64,000 bases of DNA from CAVVSQ01 sp963848825 (GCA_963848825.1 CAWKFA010000001.1:62001-126000); one strand, 5' to 3'. Positions 28,128-37,608 are shown, counted from the first letter of the stretch. Made by a program: numbers and translations. Notes: generated by a model from the letters alone, not told the origin.

Positions 28128-29014
28128 TCACCTCTCCCCTTTCGCCCGCAGGGTTGATGCCATTCGATCAAATTCGGAATGAAATTGCTTGCTGGAGACT
28201 TCCGTTATTCCATCTATCCTGTGATCGCGAAACAAGGCCCAAGCTTTCAACAGGTCGGCAATTCCGTGACCGGTTTTGATGCCATGGCTATTCGACCGGC
28301 GAATCGCCACCTTGTGGCTAGTTATCGTGCCGATCCGGCCGGCATACCGATTCACCAGCCAATGGAGTTTCTCGTCTACAAAGCAAACCTGCGCCGCACT
28401 TGCTGCCGCCACAAGGTCCCATTTCGTCAACACTGCCTGCACAATCGAGGTTTTCCCCAACATGCCTGTATCAACACACTGTCCAATAAGTGCGTCGGCC
28501 GATGAGAAGGCTGCCTGCCGCTCCTTTTTATCCACCGTCCTGCCGCCATCGATAAGGACGGTTATGAAGTCCGCTCGCTTCAGGATCGTCATTTTTCGAC
28601 AATCGTCGGCGGAATCAGACGCCCGGCGAAACGCCTCGCCACGAATATCGCTTAAAAGCAGGTCGTAATAATCACCAGGTTGACCATTCGACAGGCGAAT
28701 GTGCAACAAATGCTGGTCGTCTGTGAATTTCGTGCGCTCGGTGTCAGGTGTTATGTTTCCCGATGACAGGCGTGCCAGATGACATCGACGTTCAAAACCG
28801 GGAAGCGTTTGAGAACCGGCGAAAAGAAATCCTCCGAACGGGCCTTGGTGGAACAAACCATAGATGCCTGCCACGAGACTGGTCTTGCCACATTCCGCGG
28901 CGCCGGCGACTACCACAATGGTCGCAGGAGCGGCCCGGACTATACGCGCCCGTCGGCAGGAGATAGAAAATCGCCGTCTCGAAACTGGATCATTTTCTCC
29001 TTCGCTTCTGCCAT
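28128..29014 (-). CDS. Double-GTPase system GTPase 2 (TRAFAC-type; frameshifted)
   Basis: The true N-terminus appears to start at ATG 29014 (MAEAKEKMIQFRDGDFLSPA) and shifts near 28945 into the main frame (VRAAPATIVVVAGAAECGKT). P-loop GAAECGKTSL; then FLFAGSQTLPGFERRCHLAR and SGNITPDTERT, a very conserved block of DO-GTPase2-type proteins; Walker B/D-x-x-G region YYDLLLSDIRGEAF; and the specificity motif LTKWDLV. It overlaps the start region of GTPase 1 downstream by a few bases, so the two are translationally coupled. The two GTPases are expected to work as a pair. Confidence 0.75.
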
Positions 29015-29049
29015 GAGTCCGAGTCCTCGATAAATCCGTCAATGCTGAG

Positions 29050-30163
29050 TCATTGCTGTGATTCTCGCTGCGCGACCAAGCACTCCCGGTAGAACCTGTA
29101 CGACAAATCCTTAAGCCCGACCATCACCTTGGGGTCCAGGTGGTGCGCCTTCTTGTAGGCAGCGATCCACCCCGTTGCACTTTCGGTGGAAAGCGAGTGC
29201 TTGGCAGCATCGAGAAGCGGGCACACATCGGCAATCCGATCCATTGTAAACCTGCCAATCAGGGATTCTCGCCGGCTGGCGTCCGTGGCATTGATGCCCT
29301 CATGTATCGGCACTCCTTTCGCAACGGTCTTGCCTTTCACACGCTGCGTTACCATCTGAAGAACCGACTTCGCTGGAAGCGTTCCAAGAGGCCCCACGAG
29401 ATCTGCCAGCTCTTTCCCGGCGACCAGTGCCGCCGCCGCTGGCTTCATCTCACTGAAAGCGACGCCAAGGTCACGGCTCACACCGGCCGTCAACCAGCAC
29501 AATACGTCGGTCTCTTGTTTCCGAAGTGCCGATTGCCTCTCAAGTTCCTTGACGGATGATGCGGTCGCCTTGGCAATGCCCGACAACGCCTCGCGTAGCG
29601 ATTCAAACGCCGCGCTGGCAGCTTCCGACGCCGGCCCTAGCTCATTTGCAGCTAGCCGCTTCACAAACATTTGCATTTTTTCTTTCAGGTCCGTCGTCAC
29701 GGTAAACGCCGGACCAGCAATCGCTGTGGGATTCCGGAGCTCACGAAGACGTGCGTCAAGATAAGCCTCCGCCTGATCCGCGAAAGGCTTTATCCATGCT
29801 GGGCCGCCAGCCGTTTGAACGGCGCAGGATAGCAAGCGATCCGGTGTCTGCTTCGTTGCTCGTCTGCGTGAACATCTGGCACAATACCGACCCCGCAAGG
29901 ACACCTAGTTCCAAATCATTGCCGGACATTTGAAAGGTGGAATCAGAATCCTTGAAGGCCTTTCTGAATTTATTTGTAAATTCGCCGGAAGCCTTGCGTT
30001 TCTGAAGCACCAGCCGGACAAGCTCAAGGACGTTTCCCTTGATCTCAATTGCAACCTTCTCAATTCCCGCCCAGCGCTTAGCAAGAAGATCTTCATTCAA
30101 ATTGACTTCGGTGCCGGTAGTGCAGATCCGATACCAATCAGAGAAATCGACGTCCATATCCAT
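29050..30163 (-). CDS. GTPase-associated system helical (GASH-like) protein (frameshifted)
   Basis: ATG 30163 lies 2 bases after the stop of the phosphoesterase gene. The N-terminal 115 residues (VDFSDWYRICTTG, EDLLAKRWAGIEKVAIEIKG, DSTFQMSGNDLELGVLAGSV) fit the all-helical GASH domain known from GTPase-associated systems. The frame changes near 29850 and continues SCAVQTAGGPAWIKPFADQA, then a long, predicted helical region with MQMFVKRLAANELGPASEAA and ends RFYRECLVAQRESQQ. About 370 residues when repaired. No catalytic motif is evident, so it is probably an adaptor or scaffold. GASH is recalled from the literature and the match is by eye. Confidence 0.65.
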
Positions 30164-30165
30164 CC

Positions 30166-31465
30166 TCACGCTTTTTTTGCAAACGGGTTCGCTCCCGGAA
30201 GATCGACTCCGTGTTGTTGTTCGATCGCCAGCCAAAGCTCATCAAGCACTCCCTTGACTTCGGCTCGCCGCAAGTAAAGCGGGTACCGCTCTTCTTCCTT
30301 CAAATCTTGATCCTGCTCCTCGACGAGCTTCAGCTTCGTGACGATTTCCAGACGACGGACATATGGCAGGCTATGAAATCGATAAACAAGGCGGCGTTTG
30401 GGACTCACGATAATGCCCTCTTTTGTCACCTCCGTCGTCATTCCCGGACTGCTTGGTATTACGGCGCCTATCGACGGTTTCCAGTCCCGAAGCGGCAGCT
30501 CAAAGGAGCGCCAATCCGAGTTATTGTGCATCTCGGCTTCGAACTTCTTATCGACATCGTTCCAGTACCGCGACCACAACGTAACTGAAAGATGCCGTTT
30601 TTTTTCATTCTCTCCGACAGATAGAGCAACATAATTATATCGTGGCTGCCAGAGTTTCTCCTCGCGATCGGGATGCACCGCCCCAGCCATGACGAAAAGC
30701 GTATCATCTACACGCTCCACGCGTTGCGCGTGCTTGTGGCCAAACAATGCCACATGAGTGCGAGCCTTGACACAATCCCGCAATGCATCTCGGTCGTGCA
30801 GCCAGTCGAGTGGATGGTGGCACATGAGGAGATTCGCCACACCCGGATCGTCGCCGGCAAGCATTTGATGTTGTCCGACCACAAGGCGGTTTTCGTTCTC
30901 ATTATCCTTGTCATTGGACGCAAAAGCGGAATTGCATCCTCGGATGCGAAGCAATGATCCGTCATTCAACGGAACGTCGTCCATCCAGAACAAATGTCCT
31001 GGTTCGGGCACGCATTCATACCCTGCACCAAACTTGACGTAGGACGCAAGTGGACGATGAATCACCTCAAACGCCTCGGCGTCTTCGTGCAACCGCCTGA
31101 TCTCGTTTTCCAGATTGCCGAGACGAAGGATTCGGTGCTTGTCTTGAATGATTCCGCTTTTTTTAATGACGTCGCGGTCCACGTCATGGTTCCCAGGTAT
31201 CGTCCAAACCGATTCTTCGGGGCATCTCACCTGATGGCATACTTCACGCAGCCAATCCCTCGCGGTGTTATATTCCTGGGGCTTGCCGGAAAATGCAATA
31301 TCCCCGGAAACCAAGATTCCGCTACATGCCTTTACGCTGTCCAGCATTTTAACGGCATCCGCCACAAGCTGGCGGCGAACATCCAGATCGGGATCATAGG
31401 AAGTCTGCGCTTTTTCGCGAAAAATGAATATCGGACAGATGCAGAAAAGTCAGAGGCTGGGACAT
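30166..31465 (-). CDS. Calcineurin-like metallophosphoesterase of the GTPase system (frameshifted)
   Basis: ATG 31465 starts SQPLTFLHLSDIHFSRKSA, with the D-x-H metal motif; a break near 31410 leads to YDPDLDVRRQLVADAVKML. Further metal motifs are in order: ILVSGDIAFSGKPQEY (GDxxxxG), VWTIPGNHDVDRDV (GNHD), LLMCHHPLDWL and THVALFGHKHAQRV (GHxH). The C-terminal 150 residues are family-specific. Such enzymes hydrolyse phosphodiesters or monoesters with two metal ions. In this operon it is the only protein with clear hydrolase residues other than the GTPases, so it is the candidate effector, acting on nucleic acid or a nucleotide (inference). It is the first gene of the leftward operon. Confidence 0.75.
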
Positions 31466-31742
31466 GGGCAACTCCTGTACGCTGACCGATGCCGCCACAC
31501 CGAACACGCTTTTGCGCCGCTCGTATTTTCCCTGACTTTAATGCTGATTGCTCGCATTTTCCGCCTCGACAAAACGCGCGACTTCGCTTTTCAAAACACA
31601 TCTCCCACATTTCGCAGATATTGTAGGCCATTCAGAGCCGAATCAGCAAGACTGGGGAAAAGCCGCCGTGTGAATCCCTCATTTTGCGACGGTTCAAGTA
31701 GCCGAAGCGAAATCGAAGTGCACCAAATACATCGACGAATTC

Positions 31743-32148
31743 ATGGACGTGCGAAACAAGATTGCTCACCCGTCCGCAAACGTCGAATGGCCCAACCTAG
31801 CCAAGGTTGGAGAGTACATCACGTATTTTGAGAATCTCGGAAAGGCGATCTCAGACGTAGTTGAGTTGCACGAAATCGCCATCCCAAACACGATTCCCGC
31901 CCCGGCCCCACAGCCTGGTGCGCGCGCAGCCGAAGTCTTTGGAAGTCCTCCCGCACCTGTGGCCGCAGCTGCCGCCCAACCGGCGGCTCCCGCTCCACAA
32001 CCTGCAGCCCCTGCTCCAAGGCCTCCGCAAAGCAGAAGCTCCGGCAAACTTCGCTTCGGCCCCCGTTCAACAAGCGCTCGCCGAAAACCAACCCGATGCC
32101 CAACCTCAGCAGGCTCCAGACTCCTCCGAAGCTCACGATGACGTATGA
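31743..32148 (+). pseudogene. C-terminal fragment with a HEPN-like motif and Pro/Ala-rich linker
   Basis: The open frame begins at about 31674 without a start codon; the first ATG is 31743. It encodes KYIDEFMDVRNKIAHPSANV, where R-N-K-I-A-H resembles the R-x4-6-H catalytic motif of HEPN RNases, and WPNLAKVGEYITYFENLGKA. A long proline/alanine-rich linker follows, then, after a frame break near 32020, APANFASAPVQQALAENQ and a charged end at 32148. The N-terminal part is missing. It faces the GTPase operon and may be a relic of another conflict gene. HEPN assignment rests on one short motif and is uncertain. Confidence 0.4.
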
Positions 32149-32278
32149 TGTCTGCGATCCTGGCGATGTCCACCTTAACCGCAAATCTTCGCCCTTCCTG
32201 CTTCGTACGGTTCACCAGTCTTTTTAGCTACTTCTTCGAAAGCAGATTCTCGGTGAGCGCACACCAGCAACACCGGCG

Positions 32279-33532
32279 TTAACCGAAAACAGAGTTAATA
32301 GCCTGTCGTTGCTGCTCCGGAAATAAATGCCGATACCGGCGTACCATTTCTTCCGTTTGATGGCCCATCCACTCATTGATAATGCGTTGATCCACCCCGG
32401 CAGCTGCGCAGTTTGACGCGAAGCTGTGTCGCAACACATGCCAGCCTCGCATGACGGCCCAGGTACTATCTGCTAACACACGCCGAAAATGGTCATAGGC
32501 TTCGTCGCGTGTCACCGCCGCCGGCTCCTCGCGGCATGTCTTACTTCGAACAACCCCAGCTTGGCAAAAAAGGTACTGGCCACCCGGATGGATCGCCAAC
32601 CACACTTTGAGTGCCTCGCTTAAAAACGCACTGAGCGGGACACGTCTGGTCGTTCGCCGGCCGCGTGCCCGCTTTTTTTCGTGGAGCAAAAGCGTTTCGG
32701 AAGCAAAATCCACGTGGCCCACTTTGATGGCGAGCAGTTCACTTCGACGCGCACCGGTATGGGCCGCCGTGCACACCATCGGATACAGGAACGGCTGTAC
32801 GTGGCACGCACGAATGTAAGCAAGCAACTCGGCGATTTCAGCCCTGGTCAGGAACAGCGCATCCCAGAGCTGACGCTCCTCGACTTTGGTGAGTCCGCCG
32901 CGGTCGATTTGCCGCCCGATCTCCGCCCGCGTTTGAAAGGGTGGCTTTTCGTCGACTTTCGGAAATGTCAGTCCTCGCCCTGGGAAGACCGCCTTTACTT
33001 CCCCCGCCTGTATTCCCCAATTCCAGCAAGCCCGGAAACTCGCAATTTCTTTTTTCAACGTGACTGCACAGAGCGGGCGTCCCCGATACCGTTTGCGTGC
33101 CCGCCGGTCGATGTGCCTTTGCAACTCAGCCTGGGTAAGCAGGTCGATTCGGAAGGACGAACCTAACGTTGCCGTGATATGGCGTAAGTGCATGCAAACC
33201 GTGGCGAGTGAGTTTTCCTCCATCGCACCATTGGAATGAACCTCGATGTACCGATCACGGAGTGCCTGGAGGGTCAAAACCTTTGGCATCGCCGTATCAG
33301 ATGGCTTGCCATTCAGTTTGCCGTCCGAAAGCAAAAAGGAGGCAATATCGGCGTCCGCAGGCAAATCCAGACGCCCTCGCTCAACCAGGTCAAGGGTTTC
33401 TTTGAAGCGGGCCAAAGCATCTTGCGCTTTAGTGAGGTCGTTGGTTTTGACTGTCTTCTTGAGCTTTCGACCAGCCCAACGAAAGCAGATTTTGAAATGC
33501 CCGGACGTGGGATGTTTTTCGAGCCAAGCCAT
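32279..33532 (-). CDS. Tyrosine recombinase / island integrase
   Basis: A 417-residue intact integrase with ATG 33532. Its N-terminus is an Arm-type DNA-binding domain (WLEKHPTSGHFKICFRWAGR), followed by a SAM-like core-binding domain (LRDRYIEVHSNG ... LRHITATLG). The catalytic domain shows TGARRSELLAIKV (Arg), GWHVLRHSFASNCAA (His-x-x-Arg), NEWMGHQTEE (His) and MVRRYRHLFPEQ (Tyr nucleophile). Phage- and island-type integrases recombine tRNA-borne sites; this gene lies 158 bases downstream of the tRNA-Leu 3' end, which is its probable attachment site. Confidence 0.9.
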   Translation of the reverse strand: MAWLEKHPTSGHFKICFRWAGRKLKKTVKTNDLTKAQDALARFKETLDLVERGRLDLPADADIASFLLSDGKLNGKPSDTAMPKVLTLQALRDRYIEVHSNGAMEENSLATVCMHLRHITATLGSSFRIDLLTQAELQRHIDRRARKRYRGRPLCAVTLKKEIASFRACWNWGIQAGEVKAVFPGRGLTFPKVDEKPPFQTRAEIGRQIDRGGLTKVEERQLWDALFLTRAEIAELLAYIRACHVQPFLYPMVCTAAHTGARRSELLAIKVGHVDFASETLLLHEKKRARGRRTTRRVPLSAFLSEALKVWLAIHPGGQYLFCQAGVVRSKTCREEPAAVTRDEAYDHFRRVLADSTWAVMRGWHVLRHSFASNCAAAGVDQRIINEWMGHQTEEMVRRYRHLFPEQQRQAINSVFG

Positions 33533-33646
33533 TGGAGTTGCCCTCGGAGAATCCTACGCCGTGGTCCATTGCTAGGACCAGCGACGCGGCTCCAACGCAA
33601 CCCCAATGATGCCCCCTAAATGCCCCCCGAGACGGGGTCAAAAGAA

Positions 33647-33679
33647 AAGGGGTTCAACGGCCATTTGCCGTAACCCCTT
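33647..33679 (-). terminator. Rho-independent terminator of tRNA-Leu
   Basis: AAGGGGTT (33647-33654) pairs with AACCCCTT (33672-33679), with AACGGC/GCCGT extending the stem inward. Read leftward it is followed by TTTTCTTTT and lies 11 bases after the tRNA 3' end. Confidence 0.7.
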
Positions 33680-33690
33680 GTCGCTCAAAA

Positions 33691-33775
33691 TGCCGGAGAC
33701 AGGACTTGAACCTGCACTCCCATTACAGGAACCAGGCCCTCAACCTGGCGCGTCTGCCAATTCCGCCACTCCGGC
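33691..33775 (-). tRNA. tRNA-Leu (GAG)
   Basis: The minus strand gives an 85-base cloverleaf: acceptor GCCGGAG pairs with CTCCGGC plus discriminator A, D-loop GGCGGAATTGGCAGACGC, anticodon stem CCAGG/CCTGG with loop TTGAGGG (anticodon GAG), a long variable arm as in tRNA-Leu, and T-loop TTCAAGT. CCA is not encoded. Its 3' end faces the integrase, making it the likely attachment site of the island. Confidence 0.92.
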
Positions 33776-34016
33776 TTATCTGCGTATAACCGAGCAATGA
33801 CATCGAGAGATTGGGCCCACTGCGTTTCGAGGGTGGCCGCGGTCCCGGTGGCATTGCAGGCACGTTTTGGCGGCGTGGCGACGTTTTCGCCAAATTTTCG
33901 CCGGCATCACGTGATTACCTTGATTGTACGTCCAGGGGCGAGCGCGTCCAGCGCGTGCGCCGGCCTTTTCTTCAGGTGCTAATCTTCGCTCTTGCCATCA
34001 TCGCGGTGCTGAAGCA

Positions 34017-34472
34017 TCAAGCCTGTTTTTGAAAAGCGACCTGGTGATACTCCAGCGCCCATTCCTTCATGTAACGGATCTGGGTCGGCTCGATTCGGTA
34101 AACGATCAACTGCGGATTATCCAGGCTGCCCAGGTATTGGCGCAGGAGCGGGTTTTCGTCCCAAATCTGCTGGAGCATGGGGCGGTCAGTCACGATGCTG
34201 GCTATGCCGGTGATGCGCACCTGGTCGTGGTTGGCGTCGAGGTAGCAGAGTTCTACTTTCGGATTGGCCGCGATTTCTTGCGTCTTGTGATAATCGCGGA
34301 GGTTGGCGACATAGACGGTAAAGCCATCGGTTCGCACCGGCGAGACAGGCCGGACGCGTGGTTGATCGCCGTCGAGGGTCGCGAGGTCCGGAAAGCGATC
34401 GGCGCGAACCACCGCAAGGGCCAACTCGAGGAGGTGCGCCGGATCGAGGGGTGCGGGCGTTGGCCGGGACAT
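34017..34472 (-). CDS. Pyridoxamine 5'-phosphate oxidase-fold family protein
   Basis: A 151-residue protein from ATG 34472. DRFPDLATLDGDQPRVRPVS, FTVYVANLRDYHKTQEIAAN and KVELCYLDANHDQVRITGIA form the split-barrel flavin-binding fold of small PNPOx-like proteins. The family contains FMN or F420 oxidoreductases and heme-related proteins; the reaction cannot be fixed from sequence. The short length and lack of the PdxH C-terminal signature argue against true PdxH. Single gene, transcribed away from the methyltransferase. Confidence 0.8.
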   Translation of the reverse strand: MSRPTPAPLDPAHLLELALAVVRADRFPDLATLDGDQPRVRPVSPVRTDGFTVYVANLRDYHKTQEIAANPKVELCYLDANHDQVRITGIASIVTDRPMLQQIWDENPLLRQYLGSLDNPQLIVYRIEPTQIRYMKEWALEYHQVAFQKQA

Positions 34473-34612
34473 AGCGCTTCCTTTGCTTGATTTCCGCGGA
34501 GGAGCCGTCTGGGCGATTCACGACGCACTCTTATGGCGATCTTTTCTTAATACAGCGCCCGAGTCAATAAAAAAATGGTGCGGTGTGTAGAGTTCCGCGA
34601 GCCGGCCACCTT

Positions 34613-35354
34613 ATGAGCATGCTGCAAATAAGCGAACGCGAAATCCGCCGGCATGGGCCCGGTAACCCCTTGGCTGTGTGCTGGCGGCAGTGGCGCGTCG
34701 AACGGAGTTTGCGCGGACGCGGTATTCATTTTCGAGGAACGTGTGCCACCACGGTCGCGGCGGCGTACTCGGCCATGAGCGCGGTGGAGTTTGACGGCGT
34801 TAACGCCAGGCAAGACTGGGCCAACTGGCGAACCATTCCGCGCGCTCAGCGGGCACGTGCCCGACCGGGCATTGTCCATCGTCGACCTGGGTTGCGGCAC
34901 GGGTAGTTCGACGAGGGTATTGGCCTGGTATGCGCCGCCTGGGTCGACGATCACGGGCTATGAGATGGCCGAGCCACTGCTGGAGCTGGCACGCCGTCGC
35001 GACTACCGCGGACGGACCGGTAACGTCGCGGACGTGCGTTTTGTTTGCCAGGGCGTGACCGAAACCTGGCGACATGGGGATGGCAAGGTGATCGCAGCCG
35101 GCTCCGTCGATGTCGTCAATGCCAGTGGCGTGGTGGGCCACCATTTGAATCGAGATACGGTCATGCCGCTCGTGAGAGAAGTTTGCCGAGTGCTGTCTCC
35201 GGCTGGCATTGCCATGCTGGACGCGGGGCCAAGCCTGCCGGCTGCCGACTTACGACAGATCATGGAAGCTGCCGGCGGCTGCTATCGAGGTCGTTATCGC
35301 AGTGGGTGGTGGGATCCTACCGGAGAGCTGGTATTTCAGATGGGCGCACAATGA
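34613..35354 (+). CDS. Class I SAM-dependent methyltransferase (frameshifted)
   Basis: ATG 34613 begins a frame (SMLQISEREIRRHGPGNPLA) that reads through GVNARQDWANWRTIP, then shifts near 34850 to LSGHVPDRALSIVDLGCGTG. The motif I VDLGCGTGSSTRVLAWY binds S-adenosylmethionine, GYEMAEPLLELARRR holds the acidic residue of motif II, and SVDVVNASGVVGHHL is motif IV. The C-terminus ends GWWDPTGELVFQM. The substrate is unknown. It is separated from the PNPOx-fold gene by a divergent promoter region. Confidence 0.7.
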
Positions 35355-35442
35355 TGTCCCTTGCACCCTGCGTGGCAGGAACGTGAGGATCGCACCCAAA
35401 ACCACTCAGGTCGCGCATCTTTTTGGTCGCCGCCATATTCTC

Positions 35443-35649
35443 TAGCTACAGACCTTTCGTTCCTGCCGCACAAGGCGGCAGGGGACGGATACCACCACAC
35501 TTGCAGCCTTAGCTACAGACCTTTCGTTCCTGCCGCACAAGGCGGCAGGGGACGGATACCACCACGCTTGCAGCCTTAGCTACAGACCTTTCGTTCCTGC
35601 CGCTCAAGGCGGCAGGGGACGGATATCGCCACACTTGCAGCCTTAGCTA
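35443..35649. repeat. Tandem 67-bp repeats, left block (three copies)
   Basis: Copies start at 35443, 35510 and 35577 with exact 67-base period, each beginning TAGCTACAGACCTTTCG and holding the hairpin CCTGCCGC-ACAAG-GCGGCAGG. A fourth copy is cut after its first six bases (TAGCTA, 35644-35649) by the ISNCY-like element; the array resumes at 37473. Confidence 0.85.
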
Positions 35650-37472
35650 GTGTCTGTCGTTAAACGGTAAAGTCCCGATGTTTACCTGGTTTTTTTCGCA
35701 TAATCGTCATCGAAGATTGCAGGCAGAAACGTCTATAGAAGGAGAGAATCTCGGAAAAACGCTGGAAGGGGCGCCGATCTTCACGGAGGAAACCACATGC
35801 GTTTGGCTTGTCCTGAGCAACTTTTGGATTGCTTGCCTATCAGCGAAGTGAAGTTGAATCTGGAGTGCCGGGATGAGATCATCCCGATCTTACGGGCCCT
35901 ACAGCATGTTTATGGGGATGCCGAACTGCGGCGTGATCTGCTGGCTCTGGTGGGCAAGGATGTCAACGGCAGCACTGACCGCAAGCGTGGCCGACGCGGC
36001 ATGAACTATTGGGAAATCGTGGTATTGGCGGCGGCTCGGCTCGGCTGCAACCTCGATTATGACAAGCTGCAGGACCTCGCGGAGAACCATCGCAGCTTGC
36101 GGCGCATCATGGGTATCGGTAATTGGCAGGACGACGAAGTCGATTTTGATTGGCGGCGGATCGAGGACAATCTCATCAAGCTGCGTCCCGAAACGTTGCA
36201 GAAGATCAACGCGTTGATCGTGAAGACTGGGCACGTGTTGGAACCCGAAGCGATCGAATCGGTGCGTGGCGATACCTTCGTGGTCGAAACCAACATTCAC
36301 TATCCAACGGAATCGAGCGTGATCGGCGACGGGCTGCGTAAGATCGTCAACCTGGCGGCGGAGTTGGCCGCGACGAACGCTCTGGATGGTTGGCGTCAGG
36401 CCAAGCACTTGCTCAAGAAGGTACGCGGGTTGGTGCGGCAGATTGGTCGAGCTTCACGCGCCAAGGGCCAAGGCGCCGACCGCTTGCAGCCGGGCTACCA
36501 GAAGCTGGTGGGTCTGGCCGAAGATCTCTTGGAGCGGGCTCGGCAGTTACTGCGGAGCTTGCGTTTCAAGCCGGACCTGACGACGTTCGCGTTGGCGAAC
36601 GTGAAGAACGGCACGGCGCCGTTGACGACGCCGGAAGCGGAGTTATTGGGCTTCATCGTCTTGACGGAGAAGGTGTGCGACAACGCGCGTCGTCGCGTGC
36701 TTCAGGGCGAGACGCTGGCCAACGAGGAAAAAATTCACAGCATCTTCGAGCCGCACACGGAATTGATCAAGCGGGGCAAGCAACCCAACCCGATTGAGTT
36801 TGGCCACAAGGTGCTGGTGATCGAAGACGCGGCGGGCTTCGTGATGGATTATCGCGTGGTCGAGGACGGCGTGTTGGATCAGGACCTGGTCGTGCCGGTG
36901 ATGAAAAAGCTGCAACAGCGTTTCGACGGCAAGATCAAGAGCGCCTCGTTCGACCGCGGGTTTCACACGCCGCAGAATCAGGAAGACTTGGCCGAGATCG
37001 TGACCACCCCGTGCATCGCCGTGAAGGGGCAGGAGCAAGGTCGTCAACAACAAAAGGAGGGGACCGTGGCATTTCGCAAAGCGCGTCAGAATCATCCCGG
37101 CGTCGAATCGGTGATCGGCGCCTTGCAGAAAGGCAATGGCCTGAAGCGAGCGCGGGATCGCCGCAAGCGCGGCTATGAACGCTATGTGGCCCTGGGAATC
37201 TTGGGACGCAATCTGCAAATTCTGGGCAAGCTGCTGCTCGAAAAGGACAAAGCCAATTGTCAGGCAGCGAAGTCGAAACGCAAGCAGGCCGGCGAATAGC
37301 CGACCATGGACGGGAACGGCCAATCTGCGGAGATGGTCTCACCCGAGCCGAAGAAAACGGCACGCGGCCTCGCCAACGCAGGAAAAACGACGTGCCCAAC
37401 TGACTCACGACCGCGCCACCAAGCCGCAAGCCTGGTGGCAAATTGGAAAATCAGCCTTTTTCCGACGGACAC
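35650..37472 (+). mobile_element. ISNCY-like insertion sequence inside the tandem repeat array
   Basis: The ends GTGTCTGTCG (35650) and CGACGGACAC (to 37472) are a 9-of-10 inverted repeat. TAGCTA stands on both sides (35644-35649 and 37473-37478), consistent with a 6-bp or shorter target duplication in the repeat unit. One transposase gene; element length 1,823 bp. Confidence 0.75.
35797..37299 (+). CDS. ISNCY-family transposase
   Basis: A 500-residue intact protein from ATG 35797. The N-terminal part has GRRGMNYWEIVVLAAARLGC and YDKLQDLAENHRSLRRIMGI. The catalytic core shows RGDTFVVETNIHYPTESSVI, HKVLVIEDAAGFVMDYRVVE and KIKSASFDRGFHTPQNQEDL with the later acidic residue in HPGVESVIGALQKGNGLKR. 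This order matches the DDE transposases grouped as ISNCY. The element looks complete and potentially active. Confidence 0.8.
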   Translation: MRLACPEQLLDCLPISEVKLNLECRDEIIPILRALQHVYGDAELRRDLLALVGKDVNGSTDRKRGRRGMNYWEIVVLAAARLGCNLDYDKLQDLAENHRSLRRIMGIGNWQDDEVDFDWRRIEDNLIKLRPETLQKINALIVKTGHVLEPEAIESVRGDTFVVETNIHYPTESSVIGDGLRKIVNLAAELAATNALDGWRQAKHLLKKVRGLVRQIGRASRAKGQGADRLQPGYQKLVGLAEDLLERARQLLRSLRFKPDLTTFALANVKNGTAPLTTPEAELLGFIVLTEKVCDNARRRVLQGETLANEEKIHSIFEPHTELIKRGKQPNPIEFGHKVLVIEDAAGFVMDYRVVEDGVLDQDLVVPVMKKLQQRFDGKIKSASFDRGFHTPQNQEDLAEIVTTPCIAVKGQEQGRQQQKEGTVAFRKARQNHPGVESVIGALQKGNGLKRARDRRKRGYERYVALGILGRNLQILGKLLLEKDKANCQAAKSKRKQAGE

Positions 37473-37590
37473 TAGCTAGAGACCTTTCGTTCCTGCCGCA
37501 CGAGGCGGCAGGGGACGAATACCGCCACGCTGCCACGTTAGCTACGGGCCTTTCGTTCCTGCCGCTCAAGGCGGCAGGGGACGGATACCG
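37473..37590. repeat. Tandem repeats, right block (two copies)
   Basis: Copies start at 37473 and 37539 (66-base spacing) with the same CCTTTCGTTCCTGCCGC-GCGGCAGG hairpin. They continue the array interrupted at 35649; the last copy is truncated near 37590, just before the lpdA stop. Confidence 0.8.
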
Positions 37591-37608
37591 CCTTTTTATC
37601 CGAACGCG

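Larger units (their letters stand above)
1..33690. mobile_element. Genomic island integrated at tRNA-Leu (right end; left end outside window)
   Basis: A tyrosine integrase gene lies directly downstream of the 3' end of a tRNA-Leu gene, and almost everything to its left is accessory: transposases, a group II intron, a GTPase conflict-type operon, glycosyltransferase-like genes and a peptide-processing-like operon. To the right the content changes at once to housekeeping genes. This is the standard arrangement of an island integrated into a tRNA 3' end. I did not find a second copy of the tRNA 3' sequence in the window, so the other attachment site is presumably beyond base 1. The exact extent is inferred. 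Confidence 0.5.

Noticed and set aside
34017..34472. pdxH (pyridoxamine 5'-phosphate oxidase) proper
   Set aside because: The protein is about 60 residues short and lacks the PdxH C-terminal signature; it is a general split-barrel protein.
35443..35649. Regular repeats considered as a CRISPR array
   Set aside because: The units are contiguous 67-bp tandem repeats without unique spacers, and no cas genes are present.
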